NCBI GenBank assembly: GCA_964624475.1
Contig: CAZUYC010000136.1
Span: 62,001-126,000, forward strand
Reading direction: 5' to 3'
DNA: 64,000 nucleotides
From: CAZUYC01 sp964624475
Lineage (GTDB): Bacteria > Myxococcota_A > UBA9160 > SMWR01
The notes under the pieces are model-generated. The model saw only the letters and a list, made by a program, of their open reading frames with translations. It had not been told where the DNA came from and did no database searches. Each line of letters begins with the position of its first letter. Position 1 is the stretch's first letter. Position numbers and translations under genes: made by a program. Of this stretch, positions 1-9,334 are shown piece by piece.

Positions 1-95
1 GTCACCGGCGAGCTGCCGGAGTCGCGGCGCGGGCCGAAGCGGAGCGGCGATCGTTGGAAGACGCACGGGCGACCGTGCGCCTCACGGGTCAGGAG

Positions 96-479
96 TCAGG
101 CGTGCGGAGGGGCTCGCGGGTGAGATGGGGCCGCGAGCTCGGGGCCCGCGCAGCGCGGTGCGCCCTGGGCCGCAACCGTGAGCAGTCGCTCGCCGGGGAC
201 AGCGGGTTCAGGAAAAGGGGACGGAAGCGCGGGCGGCGCGGACGGCCGAGGTGCGCGAGCGGTCACGAGCAGAGCGTCATCGAGATGGCCGTGATCCTGG
301 GGTGCCCGATCCCCCGCTGCCCGGTGCGCCGTCTCGGCGTCGGAGGAAGCCGCTGGGATCCCGCGCGGGTGGTGGTGCCGCTCGTGTTGGTGGAGGAGCG
401 CGTGCACCAGGCTCCAGCCGGGCGAGGCGAATGCCGCCAGAAGCAGGATCCAGGCGAGCCGGTGACGCGGGGACGACAT
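96..479 (-). CDS. small secreted His-rich protein of the metal-efflux cluster
   Basis: Encodes 127 residues from an ATG at 479. The N-terminus (residues 5-24, RHRLAWILLLAAFASPGWSL) looks like a signal peptide or membrane anchor. It is followed by a histidine-rich stretch (HALLHQHERHHHP, about 27-38) and more scattered His residues, then a Pro/Ala-rich tail. I do not recognise a domain. The gene starts 47 bp after the stop of the P1B-type ATPase and is the last gene of the minus-strand efflux cluster. A periplasmic metal-binding or buffering role is an inference from the histidines and the context only. Confidence 0.6.
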   Translation of the reverse strand: MSSPRHRLAWILLLAAFASPGWSLVHALLHQHERHHHPRGIPAASSDAETAHRAAGDRAPQDHGHLDDALLVTARAPRPSAPPALPSPFPEPAVPGERLLTVAAQGAPRCAGPELAAPSHPRAPPHA

Positions 480-526
480 GCGACGCCAGGATAGCCCCGG
501 TTCGGCGATCCGCTCCTCGGTGGGGA

Positions 527-2722
527 TCACGCTCGCAGCCGCGCGAGCCGCAGCCCGTTCACGATGACGAGGAGCGAGGCCCCCATGTCGGCGGCGATTG
601 CGGCCCACAGGGACGCGCTTCCGAGCAACGTGAGCATCACGAACACCGCCTTCACCCCCAGGGCCGCGGCGATGTTCTGGCGGACGACGCGCAGCGTCGC
701 CCGCCCGTGGCTCACGAGCCAGGGGAGCCGGCGGAGGTCCTCCGACAGGAGCGCAATGTCCGCGGTCTCGATCGCGACGTCGCTGCCCGCCGCGCCCATG
801 GCGATCCCGAAGGATGCGCGCGCCATGGCCGGTGCGTCGTTCACGCCGTCTCCGACCATGGCGACGACGGGGTAGCGACGCGCGAGCGCTTCGACGGCGG
901 CCACCTTGTCTTCGGGCAGGAGCTCCGCCCGCACCGCCGTCAGTCCGACACGGCGGGCGACGGCGCGCGCCGCCGCCGCGTTGTCGCCCGTCAGCATCTC
1001 CATGTGCTCGACACCGAGGCGGCGTAGGGCTTCGAGGCTGTCTCTCGCCTCCGGGCGGATCTCGTCGGCGATGGCGATCAGGCCGCAGGCATGCCGCTCG
1101 TTTCCGATCGCGACCACCGAGCGACCTTCGTCGCTCATCGCGTTCGCACGGGCGTGGACCTCTTCCGTCTCCTGTCCGAGCTCCTCGAGGTAGCGATGCG
1201 AGCCGAGCCAGTACTCCCGGCCGTCGAGCCGGGCGTGCGCGCCCTTGCCCTTCAGGATCTCGAACGAAGCGGCGGGCTCGAAGGGGATCCCGCGTTCGCG
1301 CGCCGCGGCCACGATGGCGCGGGCCAGCGGATGGTCGCTGTGGATCTCCATCGCCGCCGCGCGCGCGAGCACCTCGGACTCGGAATGACCGCCGAGCCCC
1401 ACAACTTCCACCACGCGTGTACGACCCTGGGTGAGCGTCCCGGTCTTGTCCAGGGCGATCGCCGCCACACGGCCGGCCGCCTCGAGGTACACGCCGCCCT
1501 TGATCAGCACGCCGTGGCGGGCGGCCGCGGTCAGGCCGGCCACGATGCTCACCGGCGTCGAGATCACGAGCGCGCAGGGGCAAGCGATCACGAGCAGGAC
1601 GAGCCCCCGATAGAGCCACGCCGAGAAGGGCGCGTCGAAGAGGAGCGGCGGCACCGCCGCCACGACGAGTGCCAGCGTCATCACGACCGGCGTGTACACG
1701 CGCGCGAAGCGATCCACCCACTGCTCCGAGGGCGCGCGGCGCGCGTGCGCCTCGCCGACGAGCCGCGCGATCCGCGCCAAGGTGGTCTGCCCGGCTTCCT
1801 TGGTCACCTCCACCACGAGCGCGCCGTCTCCGTTGATCGTGCCTGCGAATACCGGAGCGCCGGGCCCCTTGTCGGCGGGGAGGCTCTCGCCCGTCACGAG
1901 GGACTCGTCCACGGCGGACTCGCCGGTCACGATGCTTCCGTCGAGCGGGATCCGCTCGCCGGGGCGCACCTGGATACGGGCGCCGATCGGGACCTGCTCC
2001 GGTGGCACGTCCACCGGCTGCGCACCGTCGCGCAGCCAGTGGGCCTGCTTCGGCGCGAGACCGAGCAGCGCCCCGAGCGCTCGCCGCGCGCGCCCGACGC
2101 TCCACGCCTCGAGCGCGAGCGAGACCGCGAACAGGAACGCGACGGCGTTGGCCTCGAACCACTCTCCGATCGCGACCGCTCCGACGACGGCGACCGCCAT
2201 CAGGAGGTTCATGTCCGGCCGGAGCCGCCGCGCGGCGAGCCAGGCACGCGGGAGCACCAGCCAGAAGCCAGCGAGGATGCCGAGCGCGTAGAGCCCGCGT
2301 GCGAGCGGGGGGACCTCGTGGGCGCCCTCCGCGCCGAATGCGGCCTCGAGCCCGCCGGCGACGAGCACGTGCACGACCGTGGCCGATGCGAGGAGCGCGC
2401 CGCTCGCCGCGGCGACCAGGGCGCGGCCGTGGCGTTGCCAGGCGCTCTCGCGCGCGGCCGCCGCCCCGCCCTCCCTCCACGGCTCGGCCCGCAGCCCCGC
2501 GCGACGCACCGCCTCGACCAGGGCTTCGGCTTCGAGTGCGCGCCCGGGGCGCACGCTGAGCTTGGAGTGGAGGAGATCGAAGGCGAGACGGTCCTCTCCG
2601 CCCACGAGCGGCGCCAGCTCACGCTTTAGCGCCGCGATCTCCTCGGCACAGTCCATCCCGTGCACGCGAAACGCGAGCTCGGCGGACCCTCCGGCTCGCT
2701 CGCCGAGCGGTCGCTTCGCCAA
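527..2722 (-). CDS. Zn/Cd/Pb-type P1B ATPase (ZntA/CadA-like)
   Basis: A 731-residue heavy-metal translocating P-type ATPase of the inner membrane that exports divalent cations using ATP. Seen: an N-terminal HMA domain (about 15-80) with GMDCAEE at 22-28, so CxxE instead of the usual CxxC; actuator TGES (277-280); CPC in the transport helix (381-383); phosphorylation site DKTGT (Asp425); SDHP nucleotide motif (462-465); GDGVNDAP hinge; and DMG near the C-terminus (about 712). CPC plus a DxG motif in the last helices is the P1B-2 pattern, which points to Zn, Cd or Pb rather than Cu. Start is TTG at 2722, directly after the stop of the PII-like gene, with a GGGAGG ribosome site overlapping that gene's end. 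Translation is probably coupled to it. Confidence 0.93.
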   Translation of the reverse strand: MAKRPLGERAGGSAELAFRVHGMDCAEEIAALKRELAPLVGGEDRLAFDLLHSKLSVRPGRALEAEALVEAVRRAGLRAEPWREGGAAAARESAWQRHGRALVAAASGALLASATVVHVLVAGGLEAAFGAEGAHEVPPLARGLYALGILAGFWLVLPRAWLAARRLRPDMNLLMAVAVVGAVAIGEWFEANAVAFLFAVSLALEAWSVGRARRALGALLGLAPKQAHWLRDGAQPVDVPPEQVPIGARIQVRPGERIPLDGSIVTGESAVDESLVTGESLPADKGPGAPVFAGTINGDGALVVEVTKEAGQTTLARIARLVGEAHARRAPSEQWVDRFARVYTPVVMTLALVVAAVPPLLFDAPFSAWLYRGLVLLVIACPCALVISTPVSIVAGLTAAARHGVLIKGGVYLEAAGRVAAIALDKTGTLTQGRTRVVEVVGLGGHSESEVLARAAAMEIHSDHPLARAIVAAARERGIPFEPAASFEILKGKGAHARLDGREYWLGSHRYLEELGQETEEVHARANAMSDEGRSVVAIGNERHACGLIAIADEIRPEARDSLEALRRLGVEHMEMLTGDNAAAARAVARRVGLTAVRAELLPEDKVAAVEALARRYPVVAMVGDGVNDAPAMARASFGIAMGAAGSDVAIETADIALLSEDLRRLPWLVSHGRATLRVVRQNIAAALGVKAVFVMLTLLGSASLWAAIAADMGASLLVIVNGLRLARLRA

Positions 2723-3061
2723 TCAGACGCCTCCCTCGCCGCGTTCCCCGGTCGCGATGCGCACGGCCTGCTCGACGTCGCTCACGAAGATCCTGCCGTC
2801 GCCGCGCAGACCCGTGCGCGCATGCTGCTGGATCGCAAGGACCACCGTCTCCACGAGCTCGTCGCGGCACACGACCTCGACTTTGGCATGCTGCGCGAGC
2901 AGCTCGAGGTCGTCCTCGGCCCTGTGGCGCCCGGCAGATGCGCTCCGGCCGAAGCCTTTCACCTCGACGACGCTCGCCCCCGAGAGGCCCTCGATGTGAC
3001 GCAGAGCGTGCAGCACCTCGGCCAGCCGGTGGCGTTTCACGTAGGCCTTGATCTCCTTCAT
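2723..3061 (-). CDS. PII-family regulator of the efflux operon
   Basis: A 112-residue PII-like signalling protein. The C-terminal PII signature is clear (GDGRIFVSDVEQAVRI, about 87-102), and the N-terminus (MKEIKAYVKRHRL) fits the first strand and helix. The T-loop region (about 40-58) lacks the uridylylated Tyr and its usual surroundings, so classical GlnB/GlnK nitrogen control is unlikely. PII-like proteins of this type are known from czc/cus-type clusters. The ATG at 3061 has a strong GGAGAGGAGA site. It lies between the RND pump (35 bp upstream) and the ATPase (no gap downstream), suggesting it senses a ligand and tunes metal export. That role is inferred. Confidence 0.85.
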   Translation of the reverse strand: MKEIKAYVKRHRLAEVLHALRHIEGLSGASVVEVKGFGRSASAGRHRAEDDLELLAQHAKVEVVCRDELVETVVLAIQQHARTGLRGDGRIFVSDVEQAVRIATGERGEGGV

Positions 3062-3096
3062 TCCCGTCTCCTCTCCGCCGGCGCTCGAAGGGCTCC

Positions 3097-6000
3097 TCAC
3101 CCCTCGCGCCCGGCGTCGGCCGCTCCGGCGAAGCGGCCGTAGAGCGCGGGAATCACGAGCAAGGTGAGCACCGTGGAGGTCACGAGACCTCCCACCACCA
3201 CGGTCGCGAGCGGTCGCTGCACCTCGCTCCCCGTCCCGCTCGAGAAGAGCAGCGGGATCAGGCCGAGCGAGGTGATGACGGCCGTCATCAGCACGGGACG
3301 CAGGCGCAGGCACGCCCCCGTCACGCAGGCTTCGCGTAGCGCCATGCCGTCGCGCACGAGCTGGCTCAGGGTGGTGACCAGGACCATGCCGTTCAGGAGC
3401 GCGATCCCGAAGAGCGCGATGAAGCCTACCGAGGCCGGCACCGAGAGGTTCTGCCCCGAGAGCCAGAGGCTCGTCACGCCTCCGACGAGCGCGAGGGGGA
3501 TGTTGAGCAGGATCAGGATCGAGCTGCGCAGCGAGTTGAAGCTCGAGAAGAGCAGCAGGAACACCACGAGCAGGCTGATCGGCACCACCACCGCGAGGCG
3601 CTGGTTGGCCTGCTGCTGCAGCCGGAACTGCCCCCCCCAGGTCACCAGGTAGCCGGGCGGCAGCTCGACGCGCGCCTCGATCGCGCGCTGGGCTTCGGCC
3701 ACGAAGGAGCCGATGTCGCGGTCCGTCACGTTGGTTTGCACCGTGATGAAGCGCTGGTTGTTCTCCCGCGTGATCTGGCGCGGCCCCACCACCTCCTCGA
3801 TCGCCGCAACTTCGGAGAGGGGCACGCGAACCTCGCCGGGCCCCGCCACCAGCACGTTCGCGATCGCCTCGGCGGTGTCGCGATACGGCTCGGCGAAGCG
3901 CACCAGGATGTCGAAGCGGCGGATGCCCTCGAAGATCTGGCCGGCGACCTCGCCGCCGACCGCCGCGCGCACCGTGCGCTGCACGTCGGCCACGTTCATG
4001 CCGTAGCGGGCCACCGCCTCGCGATCCACCCGGATCACGAGCTGCGGCGCTCCCGACACCTGGTCCACCTGCACGTCGGCCGCTCCGCGCACCTCCTGCA
4101 CCACGCGCGCGATCTCGGCGGCCTTGGCGATCAGGACGTCGAGCTCGTCCCCGAAGAGCTTGATGGCGAGCTCCGCCCGCACGCCTTCCAGGAGCTCGTC
4201 GACCGTCATCGCGATGGGCTGGGTGAAGTTCGTGAGCACGCCGGGGATCGGCCCCAGCTTGTCTCGAATCACGCGCTCGAGCTGCTCCTGCGTCTGCGCC
4301 TCGACCCACTCCTCCCTGGGACGCAGGAGGATGTACATCTCGGCGCTGTTCACCGGATCCGTGTGCGCGCCCACCTCGCCCCGGCCGATGCGCGTCACGA
4401 CGCCAGTGATCTCCGGAATCGCCATCAGGCGCCGCTCCACGATCTGCGTGACCCGCGTGCTCTCGGTGAGCGAGATCGAGGGCGCCATCGAGAGCCGCAG
4501 CACCAGCGTCCCCTCCTGGAGCTTCGGAGTGAACTCGGAGCCGAGAAAGGGAACGACGGCGACGCCCACAGCCACGAGCGCCAGCGCCAGCGCCACCGCC
4601 AGCGACGGTCGGGCGACGAAGCGACGCACCAGCGGTCGATACACGCGAAGGAGCCAGCGGATCAGCCGTGGCTCGTGCGCCCCGTGGGCTCCGCCCTTCG
4701 GCGGGCGCATCAGGAGGTCTGCCAGGGTGGGGACGAGAAAGAACGAGAAGAGCAGCGACCCGGTCATCGCCAGCGCCACGGTGTGCGCCAGCGGCCGGAA
4801 GGTCTTCCCCTCGACCCCCTCGAGGGTGAAGAGCGGCAGGAACACCACGATGATGATGGCGATGGCGAAGCTGATCGGGCGCACGACCTCGCGGCAGGCG
4901 CGGCTCACCACGTGCAGCCGCGACTCGCCCGGGTTCTCCTCGCGCAGCATCCGGTCCACGTTCTCGACCAGCACCACGGTGCCGTCCGCCATCATGCCGA
5001 TGGCGATGGCGAGGCCGCCGAGCGACATCAGGTTGGCCGAGATCCCGAGCCAGCCCATCCAGAACGTCGCGAAGAGCACCGAGAACGGGATCGAGAGCGC
5101 CACCACCACGCTCGGCCGCAGTGCCTCCAGGAAGAGGAGCAGTACGACCGCGACCAGCACGATCCCCTCGACGATCGACCGGGTGACCGTTCCCACGCAG
5201 GCTTCGACCAGCGTCTTCTGCTCGTAGTACGGGACGAGGCGCACGCCCTCGGGAAGGATGCGGTTGATCTCGCCGAGCTTCTCCTCCACGGCGCCGATCA
5301 CCGTGGAGGAGTTCGCGCCGAAGAGCTTGATCACCATGCCGGACACGACTTCGGAGACACCGTTCCGCGTCTGGACGCCGCGCCGGATGGCGCCGCCGGT
5401 CGCGACGTCCGCCACCTCGTCGAGCAAGACCGGCGTACCGTCCGCGCTCTTCAGCACGATGTGCTCGAGGTCCGCGAGCCCCGTGGCGAGGCCCACCGAG
5501 CGCACGAGGTACTCCTCGGCGTTGCGCTCGATGAACTGGGCGCCGACGTTCAGGTTGTTCGCCTCGATCCGCTCGATCACCTCGCCGACGGTCAGGCCGT
5601 AGCGCAGCAGCGCCTCGGGGTGGAGGCGCACCTGGAACTGCTTCTCCCAGCCGCCGATGCCGAGCACCTCCGTCACGCCGGGTACCGTCTGGAGATGGAA
5701 CTTCACCAGCCAGTCCTGGAGGGTGCGGAGCTCTTCGAGCGAGCGCGTGCCCGTGGTGTCGTCGAGGTAGTAGAAGAGGATGAGACCCATCCCGGTCGAG
5801 ATCGGGCCCATGACCGGCTCGCCGAAGCCCTCGGGAATCCTCTCGCGCGCCTCCTGGAGCCGCTCGTTCAGGATCTGGCGGGCAAAGTAGATGTCGACGT
5901 CGTCCTCGAAGTAGACGTTCACCACCGAGAGGCCGAAGTTCGAGACCGAGCGCACCTCCCGGAGGCCGGGCAGGCCGTTCATGGCGGCCTCGACGGGATA

Positions 6001-6195
6001 GGTCACGTACTTCTCCACGTCCTCGGGCGAGAGTCCCTCGGTCTCCGTGAAGATCTGCACGAGGTTGGGGGACACGTCGGGAAACGCGTCGACGGGCAGG
6101 CCCGCGTAGCTCCGCCAGCCGGCGGCGGCGACGAGCACGCCGAGCACGAGCACGAGCAGGCGGTTGCGCAGGCCGAAGTCGATGAGCCGTTCCAT
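3097..6195 (-). CDS. heavy-metal efflux RND pump, CzcA/CusA family
   Basis: A 1032-residue inner-membrane RND pump driven by proton influx, the motor of a tripartite exporter. It has an N-terminal membrane helix (about 10-28), a long periplasmic porter segment (about 30-340), a block of helices, a second periplasmic loop and a final helix block ending near 1020. The helix-4 region reads GLAIAIGMMADGTVVLVEN (about 393-412), with Asp404 and Glu411 as likely relay residues. The first acidic residue found in CzcA (DFG...D...E) is Ala or Ile here, so the pattern lies between CzcA and CusA and the metal cannot be assigned. The ATG at 6195 has a GAGGGGA site. It sits 25 bp after the adaptor gene. 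Confidence 0.93.
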   Translation of the reverse strand: MERLIDFGLRNRLLVLVLGVLVAAAGWRSYAGLPVDAFPDVSPNLVQIFTETEGLSPEDVEKYVTYPVEAAMNGLPGLREVRSVSNFGLSVVNVYFEDDVDIYFARQILNERLQEARERIPEGFGEPVMGPISTGMGLILFYYLDDTTGTRSLEELRTLQDWLVKFHLQTVPGVTEVLGIGGWEKQFQVRLHPEALLRYGLTVGEVIERIEANNLNVGAQFIERNAEEYLVRSVGLATGLADLEHIVLKSADGTPVLLDEVADVATGGAIRRGVQTRNGVSEVVSGMVIKLFGANSSTVIGAVEEKLGEINRILPEGVRLVPYYEQKTLVEACVGTVTRSIVEGIVLVAVVLLLFLEALRPSVVVALSIPFSVLFATFWMGWLGISANLMSLGGLAIAIGMMADGTVVLVENVDRMLREENPGESRLHVVSRACREVVRPISFAIAIIIVVFLPLFTLEGVEGKTFRPLAHTVALAMTGSLLFSFFLVPTLADLLMRPPKGGAHGAHEPRLIRWLLRVYRPLVRRFVARPSLAVALALALVAVGVAVVPFLGSEFTPKLQEGTLVLRLSMAPSISLTESTRVTQIVERRLMAIPEITGVVTRIGRGEVGAHTDPVNSAEMYILLRPREEWVEAQTQEQLERVIRDKLGPIPGVLTNFTQPIAMTVDELLEGVRAELAIKLFGDELDVLIAKAAEIARVVQEVRGAADVQVDQVSGAPQLVIRVDREAVARYGMNVADVQRTVRAAVGGEVAGQIFEGIRRFDILVRFAEPYRDTAEAIANVLVAGPGEVRVPLSEVAAIEEVVGPRQITRENNQRFITVQTNVTDRDIGSFVAEAQRAIEARVELPPGYLVTWGGQFRLQQQANQRLAVVVPISLLVVFLLLFSSFNSLRSSILILLNIPLALVGGVTSLWLSGQNLSVPASVGFIALFGIALLNGMVLVTTLSQLVRDGMALREACVTGACLRLRPVLMTAVITSLGLIPLLFSSGTGSEVQRPLATVVVGGLVTSTVLTLLVIPALYGRFAGAADAGREG

Positions 6196-6220
6196 GCTGG
6201 TCCCCTCGTCGCGCGGCGCG

Positions 6221-7216
6221 TCAGTGCGCGTGGCCGCCGCGCATCTTGCCGCGCGCCAGCTCGGCCTTCAGCGTGAAGCCTCCCTTCGCCACGTAGCGCT
6301 CGCCCGGCGCGAGCCCGGCCTGCACCTCGGCGCGCGCCTCGTCCTTCCGCCCGAGCGTCACCGGGCGCGGCGCGAAGCCGTGCTCCCCCTCGACGAAGAC
6401 GACCGTCTTGCCCTCCACCTCCTCGAGAGCCGTGCGCGGCACGGCGACGGCCACCTCGACGCGCTCGACGGCGATGCGCGCGGTGACGAAGAGGCCCGGC
6501 CGCCAGACGCTGTCGGGGTTGGGCAGCACCACGCGGGCGATGGCCGTGCGCGTCTCCTCGTTCACGACCGGAGAGACGTAGGAGATCGTGCCCTGCGCCT
6601 CCTCGCGGCCGTGCCCGGCCGAGATCAGCGCGGGCTGGCCCAGGCGCACGTCGCGCAGGTGGTTCTGGTAGACGCTCACGTCCACCCACACGTGGCGCAG
6701 ATCGGCCACGGTGAAGGCATCGCGGTCCGAGGAGACGGGCTCCCCCGCCGTGATGTGCTTCGCGATCACCACGCCGTCGATCTGCGTCTTGAGCGGGTAG
6801 GGGGCGAGCGCCTCGCTCTCGACGATCGCGAGCACCTGGCCCGCCTTCACCGTATCGCCGATCTGCGCGCGCACCTCGCGCGCGATCCCTGCGAAGCGTG
6901 GCGCGACGTGCGCGAGGCGATCCTGGTTCGGACGGACCTCGGCGGGCAACGCGATCGTGCGCTCGATCGGGCCGGGCCCCGCCGTCGCCACCTCGATGCC
7001 GAACTCGGCGAGGACCTCGGGCTCGAGGCGGACCGCCTCCTGGCCCTCCTCCTTCTCGTCCGCGTCTGCCGCCTCGGCGTTCTCCTCCCCGTGCGCTTCC
7101 TCGCTGGCGCGCCCCGGCGCCTTCTCGTCCCCCCCGCACGCGAGGGGACCCGCGCACAGGCCCGCGAGACCCACGCCGAGCGCGGCGGCCCGCACGATCT
7201 TCGAGAGCGTCCTCAT
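6221..7216 (-). CDS. RND efflux periplasmic adaptor (membrane fusion protein)
   Basis: A 331-residue adaptor linking the RND pump to the outer membrane factor. The N-terminus (residues 1-27) is a lipoprotein signal ending in a lipobox (GPLACGG, Cys at about 27). A Glu/Asp-rich, His-containing linker follows (about 35-60). The HlyD/CusB-type body has a biotinyl-lipoyl-like strand (APYPLKTQIDGVVIAKHI) and a barrel-sandwich/beta-barrel section (WVDVSVYQNHLRDVRLGQPA). The C-terminus is HGGxxH-like (KMRGGHAH). The ATG at 7216 has a GGGAGGAG site. The acidic/His segment after the lipid anchor could bind metal; that is inferred. Confidence 0.9.
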   Translation of the reverse strand: MRTLSKIVRAAALGVGLAGLCAGPLACGGDEKAPGRASEEAHGEENAEAADADEKEEGQEAVRLEPEVLAEFGIEVATAGPGPIERTIALPAEVRPNQDRLAHVAPRFAGIAREVRAQIGDTVKAGQVLAIVESEALAPYPLKTQIDGVVIAKHITAGEPVSSDRDAFTVADLRHVWVDVSVYQNHLRDVRLGQPALISAGHGREEAQGTISYVSPVVNEETRTAIARVVLPNPDSVWRPGLFVTARIAVERVEVAVAVPRTALEEVEGKTVVFVEGEHGFAPRPVTLGRKDEARAEVQAGLAPGERYVAKGGFTLKAELARGKMRGGHAH

Positions 7217-7235
7217 CGCGTCTCCTCCCGTCCGG

Positions 7236-8615
7236 TCAGGGGGTCCCTGTCAGGCGTTCCAGCTCGGCGCGCGCCTCGTGATAGGCGCGCACGGCCTCGA
7301 TCTCGCGGAGCTGGAGCTCGAAGAGCGTCCGCTGCGCGTCGAGGACGTCCACGTTGCGGAAGAGGCCCTGCGCGTAGCCGCGCCGAACCCCTTCGAAGGC
7401 CTCCCGCGCCTGCGGCACGATCGCGCGCCGCAGCTCGCCGAGCTCGACGTAGCGGGCGTCGAGCTCCTGCCACGCGGCCTCGAGCTCGGCGGCCAGACGG
7501 GCCTCCACGGCGCGGCGCTCGTGCTGCGCCTTGCGCAGGTCGCTCTCGGCTGCGGCGAGCGCGCCCTGGTTGCGATCGAAGATGGGGATCGGCACGGAGA
7601 GCGCGGCGATGAGCCCCGTGTCGTTGGATTCGGAGAGGCGGCGCACGCCGGCGAGCGCGTGCACGTCGGGGTAGCGCCGGGCGCGCTCCAGCTCGACGAC
7701 CGCCGCGCGCCGCTCGATCTCCTGGCCCCAGCGCCCCAGCTCGGGGTTGCGCTCGAGCCGGGCGCGGGTCCCCTCGAGGGCTGGGGGCGCCGCGGCGTCG
7801 GGAAGGTCGTCCGCGACCGACGTGAACGCGACCTCCCGCGCGCCCCAGACCGCCGCGAGCCGCGCGCGCGCCGCCTCGAGGGCGCGCAGCGCGGACTCGC
7901 GATCGACCCGCGCCGTCGCCAGCGCGACGCCCGCGCGCGTGCGCTCGACCGGCGACGTCGCGCCGGCGGCGACGAGGCGCTGCACGTCGGCGGCGGCCAG
8001 CTCGGCCACCCGAATGAGCTGCTCGGAGAGAGCGACGCGCTGCTGGGCTGTCGCGACCGCGCTGAAGGCCTGGACGGCCGCAGCGAAGACCTCGAGTCGC
8101 GCCGCCTCGTACTCCCAACCTGCGACCGCGGCGTCGAGCTCGCCGGCACGCCGCCGCTTGCTGCGCTTTCCCGCGGTCTCGAGCAGCTGACTGAGCGCGA
8201 AGGTCGTCTCGCTGCCGTCGTATCCGCTGACCTCGCCCGAGCCCCCGAAGTTCTCGACCTCCAGATCCAGCGCGGGGTTGGGGCGCAGCCCGGCCTGGAG
8301 CGCCTGCGCCTCTCGGACCCGGACGTCCCAGGAGAAGGCGGCGAGTTCCGGGCTCCTCTCGAGCGCGAGCGCGAGTGCATCGCGCAGCGAGAGGATGCCC
8401 GTCGGTTCGGCGGTCGGCGGGCCCGCGGCGGGCGCTGCGCCGGGCTCGGCGGGCGCTTCGTAGGCGGCGAGGTCCGCTCCCAGGGGCCTGCGTTCGGGAA
8501 GCGAATCGGTCACCGCGGGCGCTGCGCACCCGAACGCCATCGCACCCAGCGCGCCCGCGACGAGCGGGCGGCGGAGGGCGCCGGCGAGACCAGACGGATG
8601 GACTTCGTGCGACAA
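7236..8615 (-). CDS. TolC/CzcC-family outer membrane efflux protein
   Basis: A 459-residue outer membrane factor of the tripartite metal exporter. Two tandem OEP repeats of long amphipathic helices are visible (AFSWDVRVREAQALQAGLRP and, in the second half, YPDVHALAGVRRLSES). The preferred start is TTG at 8615 because it lies 5-6 nt after AAGGAG and gives a compact lipoprotein signal with lipobox MAFGC (Cys about 30). An in-frame ATG at 8657 would add 14 residues before the signal. It is the first gene of the pump set, 19 bp ahead of the adaptor, and is probably transcribed with it. Confidence 0.9.
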   Translation of the reverse strand: MSHEVHPSGLAGALRRPLVAGALGAMAFGCAAPAVTDSLPERRPLGADLAAYEAPAEPGAAPAAGPPTAEPTGILSLRDALALALERSPELAAFSWDVRVREAQALQAGLRPNPALDLEVENFGGSGEVSGYDGSETTFALSQLLETAGKRSKRRRAGELDAAVAGWEYEAARLEVFAAAVQAFSAVATAQQRVALSEQLIRVAELAAADVQRLVAAGATSPVERTRAGVALATARVDRESALRALEAARARLAAVWGAREVAFTSVADDLPDAAAPPALEGTRARLERNPELGRWGQEIERRAAVVELERARRYPDVHALAGVRRLSESNDTGLIAALSVPIPIFDRNQGALAAAESDLRKAQHERRAVEARLAAELEAAWQELDARYVELGELRRAIVPQAREAFEGVRRGYAQGLFRNVDVLDAQRTLFELQLREIEAVRAYHEARAELERLTGTP

Positions 8616-8794
8616 GATCGCTCCTTCGGAGTTCACGACGGAAACACGACGCGCCATGGCCCGAGAGGACGAGATCCGAACGACCCGGACCGGCAACGCC
8701 TCGGGCGGAGCTCGCAACCAGGCCGGGGCCTGAAACGAGTGTCCCGGACGCGAAGCCTCGCGGCCTCGTGCGGTTCAGATCACTGGAGCTGGAT

Positions 8795-9217
8795 TCAAAC
8801 CCGGAGGATCACGCTTCGGAGAAGCCGCGCCGAGCTGAAGGGCATGAAGCGAGAGTGCTGCTCGGAGGTCCGTGCGAGGCGAAGCGGTCCAGGAAGCGGG
8901 AGCGCGATGGCCGCCGTCGCGGCCAGCTGTTCGAACCCGAGGTTCGCGTCCCGGCTCGAACGAAGGGAAGGTTCGAGAAGGACGGTGTCACGGCAGGAGG
9001 AAGGCGAGCCACCGAGGGCAGTGGGTGCATCAGCCAGCGTCTCGGATCCAGCCCGTTGGCCGGCGTGGCAGAGGGCCGAGGCCGATGCGTCTTCGACGGC
9101 GACGTGCTCGTTCGGGGCAATGCAGAGCACGAAACCGCGCCCCGCCCCGAGATCGACGCCGAGGAGCAGAGCCAGGAAGATCCAGGCGATCCGTGCGGTG
9201 ATGGCTCTTCGTCTCAT
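8795..9217 (-). CDS. small secreted protein upstream of the metal-efflux genes
   Basis: Encodes 140 residues from ATG at 9217. Residues 1-30 form a signal peptide or anchor (basic MRRRAITARI, then WIFLALLLGVDLGAG). Then comes FVLCIAPNEHVAVE, a pattern I associate with small proteins found next to czc-type loci, and several further Cys residues. No enzyme motif is visible. It is on the same strand and about 180 bp upstream of the outer membrane factor gene, so it is likely part of the same metal-response locus. Function unknown; a metal-binding or sensor role is only a guess. Confidence 0.65.
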   Translation of the reverse strand: MRRRAITARIAWIFLALLLGVDLGAGRGFVLCIAPNEHVAVEDASASALCHAGQRAGSETLADAPTALGGSPSSCRDTVLLEPSLRSSRDANLGFEQLAATAAIALPLPGPLRLARTSEQHSRFMPFSSARLLRSVILRV

Positions 9218-9334
9218 GGAGTGCCCGAGCGCCCAGTCTCGCGAGTTGGCGAGGGTGCTGCAAGGCCCGCTATCGACCGGAGCCGCCAAGGCTTTGAGGC
9301 GTGCGAATCTCGCCGCTGCGGAAGGCCGCGAATC

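Noticed and set aside
1..95. Gene at the left edge
   Set aside because: Open frames exist on both strands but show no domain or start signal; nothing supportable.
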